Assembly (NCBI RefSeq): GCF_022867795.2
Contig: NZ_CP107006.1
Location: forward strand, 1,054,001 to 1,118,000
DNA from: Chitinophaga horti
GTDB lineage: Bacteria > Bacteroidota > Bacteroidia > Chitinophagales > Chitinophagaceae
Direction: 5' to 3'
DNA length: 64,000 bases
Part shown: piece after piece, positions 9,373 through 17,949 of the stretch
How the letters are laid out: each line of letters starts with the position of its first letter
Position numbering within the stretch: the first letter of the stretch is position 1
Translations under genes and position numbers: made by a program
Notes under the pieces: model-generated
Told to the model about the DNA's origin: nothing
What the model saw: the letters and a program-made list of their open reading frames with translations, nothing else
Database searches by the model: none

Positions 9373-10341
9373 CTAATACCCCGGCGCCACCACCATCTCC
9401 TCCCGCTTCACCACCTGCCTGCCCGGCTTCACCATATTCAACACGTTATGCAGCATCTCCTGCGCCGCATTGATCTCTTCTTTCTTGATAGAAATACTTT
9501 CAATATTAAAGCCTACAGGGATGTTTTTCGCACTGGCATAATCCATGATCTCCTGCGCGATGTTGATGGAGGTTTGTACGGATGCTTCCAATATATCTTT
9601 CGAGTGTTTCAGGTCGTTGAACAGCCACCTCGGTACTTCAATACCCAGCCACTCCATGAACTGCAGGGTCTTCAAAGAGCCGCAGGGGGTGAGGGTGAAG
9701 ATGAGGGGAGCGGCTTTATCTTCTGCATGATAGTGATAATCGGATAGCAGGTTCTTGGTATCGTTGATGTTGTATACGCATTGCGATACGAAGAAGCTGC
9801 AGCCGCTTTTCATCTTGTTAAAGATGCGCAGGTGTTCGTCGCCTTTTTTGCTGTGCCGCTCCGGTATGGTAACGCCGCCGAGTTGTAAACCCGGTGCGCT
9901 TTGCCGGCGCAGTTCGTAGGCGTCGGTAAGGGAGAAGTTGGTGGCTTCCACCTGCTGTTTAGACGATGCACCTACGAATACGGCATACTCCAGGTCCCTG
10001 TTCGCCTGTAGCCATTGCTCAAACGTTTCGCGGGTTTGATTGGCGATGCTCTTATAGATGATCCTGGGCACAGGTAATGACGACAGGTATTGACTGCCGT
10101 AAAACTCGGGGGCCAGGGTGGGAATGAAGGAAAACGGGCGCTCCTTGTCCGTACGGGTCGATTCGTCCTGTATGTCGTACAGGATCAGTCCATCGATATT
10201 CAGATGCTGGAGGCGGGCTACCTGTGCGGCGGCGATAACGTCCATCCGGGCGGCCTCGGTAGTGATCTTGGGAGGTGTTAAGCTGTAAAGAACAAGCCCT
10301 GATTGTCCTTCCTCTATTTTCTGGCTGAGCGTCTTTGTCAT
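9373..10341 (-). CDS. Methylenetetrahydrofolate reductase-fold protein, divergent
   Basis: A 322-residue protein with the MetF TIM-barrel layout: a PP dipeptide at residues 23-24, LQLGGVTIPERH, and GCSFFVSQCVYN, which aligns with the TQ-FFFD strand of E. coli MetF. MetF reduces 5,10-methylene-THF to 5-methyl-THF with a flavin. The match is incomplete: the FEFFPP motif with catalytic Glu28 of E. coli reads LYSLTPP here (Ser20 at the Glu position), the HLTC strand is absent, and the LRGD Asp120 strand reads VFVGASS. It may therefore be a paralogue with another job, or a noncanonical reductase. It is transcribed alone and has its own terminator. Confidence 0.7.
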   Translation of the reverse strand: MTKTLSQKIEEGQSGLVLYSLTPPKITTEAARMDVIAAAQVARLQHLNIDGLILYDIQDESTRTDKERPFSFIPTLAPEFYGSQYLSSLPVPRIIYKSIANQTRETFEQWLQANRDLEYAVFVGASSKQQVEATNFSLTDAYELRRQSAPGLQLGGVTIPERHSKKGDEHLRIFNKMKSGCSFFVSQCVYNINDTKNLLSDYHYHAEDKAAPLIFTLTPCGSLKTLQFMEWLGIEVPRWLFNDLKHSKDILEASVQTSINIAQEIMDYASAKNIPVGFNIESISIKKEEINAAQEMLHNVLNMVKPGRQVVKREEMVVAPGY

Positions 10342-10411
10342 GCTGGTAATTAACGGCAGGCCCGCAAACAGGCCAAACCGACAGCAAGATTAGGAAAAAG
10401 CCGGAACATAG

Positions 10412-11038
10412 TCAAGATTTACCCATCAACTCTTCCAGTGCCTGGAAGAACAGGCCTGCGTGGTATCCATCCATCAAGGCGTGGTGCACATGTACGGAAA
10501 CGGGCATCAGCTTGCGGCCATGCTGGTCTTTGATCTTACCGAACGAGATCTTCGGGCAGCTATCGGCAAAGCTGAATTTACGCGCGTGTGACAAGCCGGT
10601 AAAGTTGATCCAGGGCAACGCACTGCAATGGAGTACGTTCTCGCCGGATACTGCGGGGTGCAGGCCTGTACTGCCTTTTACACGATGTATCTCGGCCTGT
10701 GCCTGCTTGGTGAATTGGTGAAAGTCTTCGTGGTAGTCGATGTAGGCAAAACCGAAGGTGCCGCCCGGACGGTCGATCGTAGGTGAAGCGTGTACCTGGT
10801 CGTATACCCATACTTGTTCCCCGTCTATGCGGTAGCGGAATGGCTCGATTTGGTTGGCGGCGGTGAGGGTAGCATGCAGGTACTGGAGGAAGAAAGATCC
10901 GTTGCCTCCCTGGGCGCGCTGGTATGCGGCGGTGCAGTCTACGTCGGCGCAAACACCAAAGAAAGGCTCTTCGAACTGGCGGAAGAATTGAAAGTGTTCT
11001 TTCCTTGCCCAGCTTTCCATGTCGAGTAATTGTCTCAT
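10412..11038 (-). CDS. Chloramphenicol acetyltransferase-like protein (CatA type)
   Basis: A 208-residue protein with the CAT fold. The conserved His pair and Asp-Gly of the active site are present in VHHALMDGYHAGLFFQ near the C-terminus, and FSFADSCPKISFGKI and LPWINFTGLSHAR are typical of the family. CAT transfers acetyl from acetyl-CoA to chloramphenicol in a homotrimer. Housekeeping xenobiotic acetyltransferases of the same shape are common, so resistance is not proven. I start at the ATG at 11038 (MRQLLDMESW) instead of an upstream TTG. A -7 element and a palindrome lie in the 73-bp gap shared with the divergent Crp/Fnr gene. Confidence 0.88.
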   Translation of the reverse strand: MRQLLDMESWARKEHFQFFRQFEEPFFGVCADVDCTAAYQRAQGGNGSFFLQYLHATLTAANQIEPFRYRIDGEQVWVYDQVHASPTIDRPGGTFGFAYIDYHEDFHQFTKQAQAEIHRVKGSTGLHPAVSGENVLHCSALPWINFTGLSHARKFSFADSCPKISFGKIKDQHGRKLMPVSVHVHHALMDGYHAGLFFQALEELMGKS

Positions 11039-11059
11039 TTGTTTTACTTTTAGGTCGCG

Positions 11060-11067
11060 CAAAACTA
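11060..11067 (-). promoter_or_regulatory. -7 element of the CAT-like gene
   Basis: The minus strand reads TAGTTTTG, matching the Bacteroidetes -7 consensus TAnnTTTG, 22 bases before the CAT-like ATG. No good -33 element lies at the usual spacing, which would fit an activator-dependent promoter. Confidence 0.55.
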
Positions 11068-11087
11068 GCGTGCACTTTTACCAAAAC

Positions 11088-11103
11088 CGGGACATTTGTC
11101 CCG
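11088..11103. promoter_or_regulatory. Candidate Crp/Fnr operator
   Basis: CGGGACATTTGTCCCG is a perfect palindrome with 7-bp arms and a 2-bp centre. It sits in the gap between the divergent CAT-like and Crp/Fnr genes, centred about 40 bases upstream of the predicted CAT-like start of transcription and just upstream of the regulator's own ATG. Confidence 0.5.
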
Positions 11104-11111
11104 CTACGAAT

Positions 11112-11747
11112 ATGTTACTGACCAATCCCCGCTTTTCCGCTTATATGGAACAGTTGTCTGCACGCGGACAGGTGTTCACTCGCTCGTTTCAACCCGGCGC
11201 TTTGCTGCTAAGGCAGGATGCACAGGCCTTACAGGCATTTGTGATCCAGGAAGGCATTGCCAAATGTTACATGCGCGAGAATAACGGGAAGGACTATATT
11301 TTTGAGTTTCTGGGTAAAGGAGAGATCACCGGGGAGCTGGAACTGATCGGCGGACAACGTTGCATCTGTTCCATCGAAGCGATTACGGAGGTAACGGCCT
11401 GGGTTACGCCTGCGGATGTATTTGCAGGATTGTTACATACCGATATGGAGTTTAACCGCCTGGTGATGGGAGAGCTGGCCACCCGGCTCACGCAAACCTG
11501 CGTAAGGGCTTCTTACCAGCAGGCATATCCGCTCGAGTACGGATTGCTGCGTTTCCTCATGTTGCAGCAGGAAGCACAGTTGTTTTTCTCCAGTGCGGAT
11601 ATAGCGGCCTATCTCGGTATTACGGTGCGTAGTTTCAACCGTACGGTGAAACAGCTGCGCGAAAAGAAGGTGATCGCGGTAGACGGCCTGCACCTCGATC
11701 TTACCAGGAAGGAACTGGACTTGCTGTTAAAGCGTTTCGAAGACTAA
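11112..11747 (+). CDS. Crp/Fnr-family transcriptional regulator
   Basis: A 211-residue protein: a cyclic-nucleotide-binding-like beta-roll (residues about 15-125, FQPGALLLRQDAQALQAFVIQEG, FLGKGEITGELELIGG), a dimer helix, and a C-terminal winged helix with the recognition segment SSADIAAYLGITVRSFNRTVKQL. The cNMP contact residues of CRP (GELA, RTA) are not intact (GELELIGG), so the ligand is probably not cAMP. There are no N-terminal Cys residues for an Fe-S cluster. The ATG at 11112 is chosen because upstream codons would run through the palindrome. It is divergent from the CAT-like gene and likely controls it and itself. Confidence 0.88.
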   Translation: MLLTNPRFSAYMEQLSARGQVFTRSFQPGALLLRQDAQALQAFVIQEGIAKCYMRENNGKDYIFEFLGKGEITGELELIGGQRCICSIEAITEVTAWVTPADVFAGLLHTDMEFNRLVMGELATRLTQTCVRASYQQAYPLEYGLLRFLMLQQEAQLFFSSADIAAYLGITVRSFNRTVKQLREKKVIAVDGLHLDLTRKELDLLLKRFED

Positions 11748-11783
11748 ATTTCTCCCTACCTTCGCTTTGAAATATATAATGTG

Positions 11784-12704
11784 ATGCAGATCCACACCGA
11801 AACCATCCGACAGTATTATCAACGCGTAGGTCACCCCGTTCCTGCAGGCTTTCAGCCGGGAGAGGGGCATTTCAATGTACGCCGGCGTAATTATATACCC
11901 GGACTACTGCCTTACAACCGCCGCGATTACTATAAGATTTGTCTCGGTACCGGGCAAATGACGCATACGACCGCCAAACGTAAAACGGTGATCCGGCAGC
12001 CTGCGATCATTTACTCCTGTCCATCACTGCCTGTAGAGATAGAAGCTACGTCCGCCGACCAGGGCGGCTTTACCTGCATCTTCAACGACGCCTTCCTGCT
12101 CAATGGTCTTCGCCAGGAAATACGATACGAAAGCCCCTTGTTTAACGACGCGCTCGAAGCGGTATACCCGCTCGACGAAGCCGGCGTACAACGCTTCTCG
12201 CACTACTTCCTGGAAATGGAGTCGCTCATGGCCAGCGACTATCCGCATAAATACGATATGATCCGCAACCTCCTGTTCGCACTGATCCACGAAGGCATCC
12301 GGTTGGTGGGCCCCGCAGAGGCGAAGGTGCCCGTAGGGGCCGATCGCCTGGTGACAAGGTTCTTCCACCTGATGGACCAGCAGTTCCCGGTCGATTCGCC
12401 GGAGAGCCCGCTGAAGATGATGACGCCGGCTGATTATGCCGGGCAGCTGAGCGTTCACGTCAACCACCTGAACGCCACGGTGAAAAAGAGTACGGGTAAA
12501 ACGACGCGTGAAGTGATCCACGAACGCATCATCGCAGAAGCTAAAACGCTGCTGCTCAACACCGACTGGGACGCCGCCGAGATCGCGTACGCCCTCGGCT
12601 TCGAGTATCCATCGCACTTTGCGAAGTATTTCCGGCAGTATGCGCAGACTACGCCCTTACTGTTCCGGGAAACTGCCCGCGCAGGTATGTTGGTGAATAT
12701 TTGA
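11784..12704 (+). CDS. AraC-family transcriptional regulator
   Basis: A 306-residue protein with an N-terminal cupin-like sensing domain and a C-terminal double helix-turn-helix from about residue 210 (ADYAGQLSVHVNHLNATVKKSTGKT, then EIAYALGFEYPSHFAKYFRQY). The second helix-turn-helix is the standard AraC signature. The start is the ATG at 11784; a GTG directly before it is the alternative. It lies 37 bases after the Crp/Fnr gene and 81 bases before the Bcr/CflA-type exporter gene, so control of that exporter is the simplest guess, in the way many AraC proteins regulate a neighbouring efflux pump. Confidence 0.9.
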   Translation: MQIHTETIRQYYQRVGHPVPAGFQPGEGHFNVRRRNYIPGLLPYNRRDYYKICLGTGQMTHTTAKRKTVIRQPAIIYSCPSLPVEIEATSADQGGFTCIFNDAFLLNGLRQEIRYESPLFNDALEAVYPLDEAGVQRFSHYFLEMESLMASDYPHKYDMIRNLLFALIHEGIRLVGPAEAKVPVGADRLVTRFFHLMDQQFPVDSPESPLKMMTPADYAGQLSVHVNHLNATVKKSTGKTTREVIHERIIAEAKTLLLNTDWDAAEIAYALGFEYPSHFAKYFRQYAQTTPLLFRETARAGMLVNI

Positions 12705-12756
12705 TTTTTATAACTATTGCTTTGTTTCGTCTAACCAGCGGGAGGGGAGCCTGCGC

Positions 12757-12764
12757 TAACTTTG
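12757..12764 (+). promoter_or_regulatory. -7 element of the Bcr/CflA-type exporter gene
   Basis: TAACTTTG matches TAnnTTTG and would place transcription start about 15 bases before the ATG, so the exporter probably has its own promoter separate from the AraC gene. Confidence 0.5.
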
Positions 12765-12785
12765 CGATACCTAATCGCAAACATC

Positions 12786-14015
12786 ATGAGGACCATCAAC
12801 GAGACGAACAAAGGCATCAGCACGATACTGGCTTTCGCATTGATCCCACTCTCCGGCTTCGCGCTGGATGTATATATTCCGTCGCTTCCCGACATGGCGC
12901 AGCAATTACAGGTCGCGCCATCAGCCATACAGCTTACCTTATCGATTTACCTGATCAGTTACGGCATTTGCCAATTGTTCGTAGGCGCCCTGCTCGATAC
13001 CTTCGGCAGGTTCCGGCCCAGTTTGTACGGACTGTTATGCTTTAGCCTGTCGAGCGTTATTATCGCACAAACCGGCAGTATTGCCGTTATCTACCTGATG
13101 CGTGCTTTGCAGGGCTTTATGGTGGCGATGATCGTAGTCAGCAAACGTGCGTATTTTATGGACGTATACAGTGGCGATAAGCTGAAACATTACACCAGCC
13201 TGTTCTCCGTGATATGGGCCGCGGCGCCGATCATTGCACCATTCGCAGGCGGCTTTCTGCAGATGCACTTCGGGTGGCGGTCTAACTTCTACTTCCTGGC
13301 CGGTTTAGGCTTGGTGTTATTCGCACTGGAGTGGATATTCAGCGGCGAGTCCCTGAAGGTGTTCCAGCGTTTTCACCTGCGCGCGGTGACCGATAGTTAT
13401 GTATCCATGATACGCACGTGGGACTTTGTAGCAGGGCTCATCATCCTGGCGCTGGCCTATAGCATGCTGCTCGTATACAACATGGCCAGTCCCTTCATCA
13501 TTGAACAAGTGCTGCATTACCCCGCCTCCGTAACCGGCAACTGTGCCCTGTTATCGGGCGTGGCGATGTTCGTCGGCGGACTGCTTTCCAAGTACTACAT
13601 CGGCAAACCCTTCACGCGCAAACTGTTGACGGTACTAAGTTTGCAACTGATCGCCGCATTAGTATTGCTCACTATTACCATCTACGTGCATAACCTGTAT
13701 ACCCTCATCGCTTATGTGATGTTGCTGCACATGTTTTCAGGCTTCATCTTTAATACCGTATTCTCGTACGCCCTGACCCGCTTCACGCAACACGGCGGCA
13801 AAGCGAGCGGCCTTGCTGGTGGCGGGTATATCATCTTTACATCGGTGTTCAGTTACTTTATCGTGAGTGGTCTTACGATTCGCAGCCAGGTGTGGCTGGG
13901 TGCAAGTTATACGCTGTTGACGGTGGCAATATTGCTGGTGCTGTTACTGACGAAGTGGCGTGGGGTGGGCGAGCAGTTCTCAAGCAAAAAGTTCGCGCCA
14001 CTGCGTGCGCAATGA
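12786..14015 (+). CDS. MFS multidrug exporter, Bcr/CflA type
   Basis: A 409-residue membrane protein with about 12 transmembrane helices. The first helix carries the drug:H+ antiporter-1 signature GFALDVYIPSLPDMAQQLQ, and QLFVGALLDTFGRFRPSLYG is the loop 2-3 motif A equivalent. The family exports compounds such as bicyclomycin, sulfonamides or chloramphenicol by proton antiport. I start at the ATG at 12786; the upstream TTG would place the start inside the predicted -7 element. The neighbouring AraC regulator and CAT-like gene suggest a small xenobiotic-response cluster, but the substrate is unknown. Confidence 0.88.
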   Translation: MRTINETNKGISTILAFALIPLSGFALDVYIPSLPDMAQQLQVAPSAIQLTLSIYLISYGICQLFVGALLDTFGRFRPSLYGLLCFSLSSVIIAQTGSIAVIYLMRALQGFMVAMIVVSKRAYFMDVYSGDKLKHYTSLFSVIWAAAPIIAPFAGGFLQMHFGWRSNFYFLAGLGLVLFALEWIFSGESLKVFQRFHLRAVTDSYVSMIRTWDFVAGLIILALAYSMLLVYNMASPFIIEQVLHYPASVTGNCALLSGVAMFVGGLLSKYYIGKPFTRKLLTVLSLQLIAALVLLTITIYVHNLYTLIAYVMLLHMFSGFIFNTVFSYALTRFTQHGGKASGLAGGGYIIFTSVFSYFIVSGLTIRSQVWLGASYTLLTVAILLVLLLTKWRGVGEQFSSKKFAPLRAQ

Positions 14016-14044
14016 CGCCATTAGTCCATACGCGTCACACGAAG

Positions 14045-14947
14045 TCACAACACGCATATCAACGGTATCGTTAAACAAAACAAATAGACAAACCAGTGAT
14101 AGGTACGATCATCCTCGCGCGGGCTCTGGTACCACCACAACCGCAGCGCAATACACCAATGCCATAACACCTCCACGATCAACACCGCCAGTGCCACCGG
14201 GTGCGACAACACCGAAGACAGTGGCACCTGTGTTAACACCGCCCCGTAGTAAATGACCGGCGACAACAGCGCCAGGTACAGGCTCAGCGCAATACGTGCG
14301 CCGTTGTCGCCCAATGCAATTGGCAGTGTTTTGCGACCCATGATGCGGTCGCCGGCCTGGTCACGCATATCTTGCAAGGGCAGGCCCATACCGGCCCACA
14401 AACTGATAAAGCCAATGTAGGCCCAGGTTCGGTGAGAGATGTCTGCCACGATCAGCCACTCGGCCGCCAGCAGGTTCGCCGTGCCGAGACTGATGCAGAA
14501 CAGGTTCTTCAACGCCCAGTGGTTGGAAAACCCCCATTGGCACAGCATTTTCGTAATGAGTTGCCAGCTTAGGGCGAGCCAGAACAGCTTCATGGGAATA
14601 GCCACCAGCAGAAACAGGATGTTATAACCTAACAGGCGGCGCTGCGCGCCTTCGATGCTGATCAGTCCCGCTACCAGCGGCCTGTCCGGCTTGTTGATCT
14701 TATCTTCTTCCACGCCGTATAACTGGTTCGTCATACAAAAGGTAAGGATATACAGCAGCGTGTATACAAGGCAGTAGCAGGCGTAAAACGGTAGCTCCTG
14801 TAACGGGCGTGCAGCGTAGATCCATGCGGTAGTAAAGGTGATGATGCAGGGGATAACGGTGTCCCAGATGTCGTTGTTTACGAACCGCCAGATCAGTAAT
14901 AACTCACGTCCGGCAACCCGGGGCAGGCTGAGGTGTTGGGGTATCAT
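14045..14947 (-). CDS. UbiA-family prenyltransferase
   Basis: A 300-residue protein with about 8-9 transmembrane helices. Both Asp-rich UbiA motifs are present: NQLYGVEEDKINKPDRPLVAG in loop 2-3 and DMRDQAGDRIMGRKTLP in loop 6-7, which bind prenyl diphosphate through Mg2+. UbiA enzymes attach isoprenoid chains to aromatic or other acceptors at the membrane. No other quinone or carotenoid genes are nearby, so the acceptor is not known. It lies 62 bases downstream of the hybrid kinase gene on the same strand, and an inverted repeat sits directly before its ATG. Confidence 0.88.
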   Translation of the reverse strand: MIPQHLSLPRVAGRELLLIWRFVNNDIWDTVIPCIITFTTAWIYAARPLQELPFYACYCLVYTLLYILTFCMTNQLYGVEEDKINKPDRPLVAGLISIEGAQRRLLGYNILFLLVAIPMKLFWLALSWQLITKMLCQWGFSNHWALKNLFCISLGTANLLAAEWLIVADISHRTWAYIGFISLWAGMGLPLQDMRDQAGDRIMGRKTLPIALGDNGARIALSLYLALLSPVIYYGAVLTQVPLSSVLSHPVALAVLIVEVLWHWCIALRLWWYQSPREDDRTYHWFVYLFCLTIPLICVL

Positions 14948-14986
14948 GGCTAACAGTTTAAGTGTCTCTCTGTTACTAAGTTAGCC
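14948..14986 (-). promoter_or_regulatory. Inverted repeat directly before the UbiA-family start codon
   Basis: GGCTAAC at 14948-14954 pairs with GTTAGCC at 14980-14986, and three more bases can pair past a bulge. On the transcript the hairpin ends at the base before the ATG. There is no T run, so it is not a standard terminator. Confidence 0.35.
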
Positions 14987-15009
14987 GATTACGCTGCGAT
15001 GATGTTGCA

Positions 15010-16761
15010 TTACGGGAAGAGGTGCTGAATGATCCGGTCGTGCAGGGTGCCGAGTTGTACGGGCTTCTTCAATAGTTCCGTGGCGCCGGATGCGAGGATG
15101 TCGCTCACCTCATCGTCAAAGGCGTTGCCGGTCATCACGATGATGGGAATATGCCGGAAGTCCGGCAGCTGGCGGATCATGCGGATCAACTCACGGCCCT
15201 GGATGCCGGGCAGCCCATCATCGCACATAATGAGGTCGGGGCGAAAGCCGGGCATCGATTGCCAGCCTGCTTCGGCGGTTTCCAGGGCGAGTACCCGGGC
15301 ACCCAGGCGGGAAAAATGTTTCTTCATGGCTTCGCGGGTAATGGAGTCGTCTTCCACGATCATGACGCGGTAGCCGCCCAGTTCCAGCTGTCGTTGGGTG
15401 TTTTGCGGAGCTACAGGTTGCGTAGCCGCAGCGATGAGCGGTATCGTGAAGCAAAAAGAAGTATAGCCGTCCTTACTCACAAATTGAATATCGCCCTGTA
15501 GCTGTTTCACGAAAGCCTTGGTGTTAAACAGTCCGAGCCCGGTGCCAGGCAGCTGGTAGTTGCGCTCCGACTGATACGGCTGAAACAAGGTCTTGGCCCG
15601 TTCTTCAGGGATCACGCCACTGTTGGTTACCGTGAAGCGCAGCACCCCGTCCACATGCGCTACATGCAGTCGGATAGGCCTGCTCTCCGCCGAAAACTTC
15701 ACTGCGTTATACAGCAGGTTATTCAGGATCTTCTTCAGCAGGATGTCGTCTGAAATGATTACCGGCGGCACGTCCTTCTCGGTTTCCAGCAGGATGCTGA
15801 TTGACTTGCTGCGGGCAATGGCGCGGTTGATCGTCAGGCTGTCCTGCATACAGTCGGCCAGCCGCATGGGTCCGAGGGAAACTTCTTCCAGCCGGCCCGC
15901 CTCTATTTTGGCGTAGTCCAGTTTCTCGTTGATGATCTCCGCTGCCAGCTGGCAGGAAGTATTGATCACCCCCATTTCTTCGTCCAGCAAAGACAGTTCA
16001 GGGTGTGCCTCCCTTACCTCCAGCATCCCCTGCACTGCAATGCCAATGGCATTCAGCGGCGTGCGCAGCTCGTGGTTGTTCTCACGGATAAAACGGGTTT
16101 TGGCAATATTGGCCTTCTTCAGCCGCTCATTCAGTTCTTCGATTTCCTGCCGCGAGGCATCGTTCTGCCTGATCGTGAAGATGGCGATAAAAGTCATCAG
16201 GATACAAACGCCAATCCAGCTGCCGGTCTTGATAATATGTTCGTTCCCCGCCGATATCGGGATAGGGGTAATAAAATCATACTCCGCATTCAGCAGGAAG
16301 ATGGCTACGATCACCAGCGTAGCCGAAATCGTCGCGCGCCGGCTGAACCCCTTCCTGTACACCAGGGTAGCCGTACCCGTCAAAAACGTCAGCAGGAAGG
16401 CTGTTAAGGCCTCGATCGGCAACGCACTCCCAAGCATGGCCCCGAAGTACAGTCCGAATACGCAATGGATCACCAGCGTGGCCGCATTGGCCAGGTAGTA
16501 CCGCCGCTGACTGTTCAGTACGATCACGGCAAAGAAAGCCGTCGCCTCCATGAGCACGCCGGCCAGAATGTAAACCGATTGCGTAAGCGCCGAAAAATAA
16601 AGCCCGATGCAGAGTATCAGGAACGCCGTGGTCAGCGCCAACGTATTGATCACGATTATCCTCCGTTTGGCATCACTTCCGGTAATATGTTCCGTCCCGG
16701 CCAGCACAAGCCAGCGGGCGGCGTATAGAATCGGTCGATGTGTGTGGGTGCTTACTGCCAT
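15010..16761 (-). CDS. Hybrid sensor histidine kinase/response regulator
   Basis: A 583-residue protein: about six N-terminal transmembrane helices (residues 25-195), a HisKA domain with phospho-acceptor His230 in ENNHELRTPLN, a HATPase with N box NLLYNAVKF and G2 box GTGLGLFNTKAF, and a C-terminal receiver with acidic pair VEDD, acceptor Asp514 in MCDDGLPG, Thr in VMTGNA and Lys in LLKKPV. All catalytic residues are present. There is no DNA-binding domain, so it must pass phosphate to a partner not seen nearby. The start is the ATG at 16761; a TTG 28 codons upstream would only add a charged leader. Ligand unknown; the membrane sensor lacks a periplasmic domain. Confidence 0.92.
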   Translation of the reverse strand: MAVSTHTHRPILYAARWLVLAGTEHITGSDAKRRIIVINTLALTTAFLILCIGLYFSALTQSVYILAGVLMEATAFFAVIVLNSQRRYYLANAATLVIHCVFGLYFGAMLGSALPIEALTAFLLTFLTGTATLVYRKGFSRRATISATLVIVAIFLLNAEYDFITPIPISAGNEHIIKTGSWIGVCILMTFIAIFTIRQNDASRQEIEELNERLKKANIAKTRFIRENNHELRTPLNAIGIAVQGMLEVREAHPELSLLDEEMGVINTSCQLAAEIINEKLDYAKIEAGRLEEVSLGPMRLADCMQDSLTINRAIARSKSISILLETEKDVPPVIISDDILLKKILNNLLYNAVKFSAESRPIRLHVAHVDGVLRFTVTNSGVIPEERAKTLFQPYQSERNYQLPGTGLGLFNTKAFVKQLQGDIQFVSKDGYTSFCFTIPLIAAATQPVAPQNTQRQLELGGYRVMIVEDDSITREAMKKHFSRLGARVLALETAEAGWQSMPGFRPDLIMCDDGLPGIQGRELIRMIRQLPDFRHIPIIVMTGNAFDDEVSDILASGATELLKKPVQLGTLHDRIIQHLFP

Positions 16762-16932
16762 GATCAAAAGCCTTGGAACGCGCGAAAAGTGGCTGTCAGG
16801 AGACGGTTTAAGGGCTTGTCTTAAAGTTCTGCATAGATCAGTCAAAGTGCGGTTAAACGCTCGTTAACAATTCGATTTTACGGGTTTATACGATTTTCTT
16901 CTGGTCACCAGCTTTTCACCTTCCCTCAGCCC

Positions 16933-16951
16933 CCGTTGTGTCACTCCCTTC
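16933..16951 (+). repeat. Interspersed 19-bp motif, copy 1
   Basis: CCGTTGTGTCACTCCCTTC; differs at one position from the copies at 17091-17110 (opposite strand) and 26341-26360. Confidence 0.6.
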
Positions 16952-17019
16952 AACCGAATTTTTGCTTAGGGGCGGATGAGAAAAACATCATTACTGCCAG
17001 CTTGTCAGAAACCTGTTTG

Positions 17020-17059
17020 GATGGTTGGGTGATGGTTGGGTGATGGTCGGGTGATGGTC
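17020..17059. repeat. 11-bp tandem repeat, about 3.6 units
   Basis: GATGGTTGGGT occurs twice in a row, then once with one change (GATGGTCGGGT), then as a 7-base partial unit. It lies between the two inverted copies of the interspersed motif. Confidence 0.75.
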
Positions 17060-17090
17060 CAGTAAGCCGGTCAGAAGCGAGCCCGGGGCT

Positions 17091-17110
17091 GAAGTGAGTG
17101 ACACAACGGC
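17091..17110 (-). repeat. Interspersed 20-bp motif, copy 2
   Basis: The minus strand reads GCCGTTGTGTCACTCACTTC, identical over 20 bases to the copy at 26341-26360. Confidence 0.7.
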
Positions 17111-17172
17111 AGCTGACCATGGGAGTAAAAGCTGGTGCAATAAAAATGGCGCTCTGTATAAGCGCCATCGTG

Positions 17173-17949
17173 TTATAAACTTTGAAGTTGAAAGAAGTAT
17201 TCCCCGGGCTTTTCGGGGTGGTGGTAGATGTACAACAGGCCCTGGTCGGAGAAAGAGATGTCAGCATTTACCTCGGAATCCAGCTGGAAGAGGAGTTGCA
17301 TCTGTTCGTCCCCGGGGGCGTCATAGCCTTGCAGCCATTTCGCGTAACCGCCTAACTGGGACTGGTACTGGGGCTCGCCGCCCAGTTCCTGGGTGGTGGC
17401 TTCGTAGGCGGCCCAGGGTTCGTCTTCATCCAGGATGCACGACAGCTTGGAGGCGGTCGGTTCAAAGGCATCCAGGCTTTGCCAGTCGGGCAGGGTCTGG
17501 GTCTGCTGGAAATGTATATCGCAGTATTTGGCGCGTGGCAATACGGACGGGCGGTCGATCTTTACCTGCTTATCCGGGTGAATGTCGCTATAGGTTTTTA
17601 CCAGCCAGCCGTCTTCCTCTGTGCTCCAGGGAGCCAGGCGCCAGTCGTAGTAAAATTGCAGCACTTTAATGTGGGCGGGCAACTGTAAGCTGCCATCGTT
17701 TACCACCTGGAAGATGAAGTCCAGCGGGGCGCCGTTCCCGGACGCCGGCCAGGTTTCGCCCTGTTCAAAATACGGATCGCCGCCAAAGTGGGAGCGGGTG
17801 GCCGCATCCTGCCGGGGGCGCATCGAGGGTTGTACTACCAGCTTCGTGGTGGGGCGGAGCAGCGGTTGTACCAGGCGGGTTAAATCTTCTTTAGTGCTAA
17901 GGCCCAGCTGTTGCAGCTCGGTCCTGTATTTCTCGAAAAACTGGCTCAT
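17173..17949 (-). CDS. DUF1963 (YwqG-like) protein
   Basis: A 258-residue soluble protein. It has the DUF1963 pattern: RSHFGGDPYFEQGETWP near residue 55, PLDFIFQVV, a W-rich middle, and QLGGYAKWLQGYDAP followed by MQLLFQLDSE and ISFSDQGLLYIYHHPE at the end. The family has a beta-rich fold and no established biochemical function. I start at the ATG at 17949 (MSQFFEKYRTELQQLG) rather than a TTG 14 codons upstream. It is divergent from the giant CHAT-domain gene across a 187-base gap, but there is no direct sign that the two work together. Confidence 0.82.
   Translation of the reverse strand: MSQFFEKYRTELQQLGLSTKEDLTRLVQPLLRPTTKLVVQPSMRPRQDAATRSHFGGDPYFEQGETWPASGNGAPLDFIFQVVNDGSLQLPAHIKVLQFYYDWRLAPWSTEEDGWLVKTYSDIHPDKQVKIDRPSVLPRAKYCDIHFQQTQTLPDWQSLDAFEPTASKLSCILDEDEPWAAYEATTQELGGEPQYQSQLGGYAKWLQGYDAPGDEQMQLLFQLDSEVNADISFSDQGLLYIYHHPEKPGEYFFQLQSL

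Larger units (their letters stand above)
16762..17172. other. Gene-free spacer with repeats
   Basis: About 410 bases between the 5' end of the hybrid kinase gene and the 3' end of the DUF1963 gene. It should hold the kinase promoter, which I could not pick out. It contains two copies of an interspersed motif in opposite orientation and a short 11-bp tandem repeat, each listed separately. No open reading frame with convincing features is present. Confidence 0.6.

Noticed and set aside
17020..17059. Possible CRISPR array
   Set aside because: The 11-bp units are directly adjacent with no spacers, and no cas genes are present.
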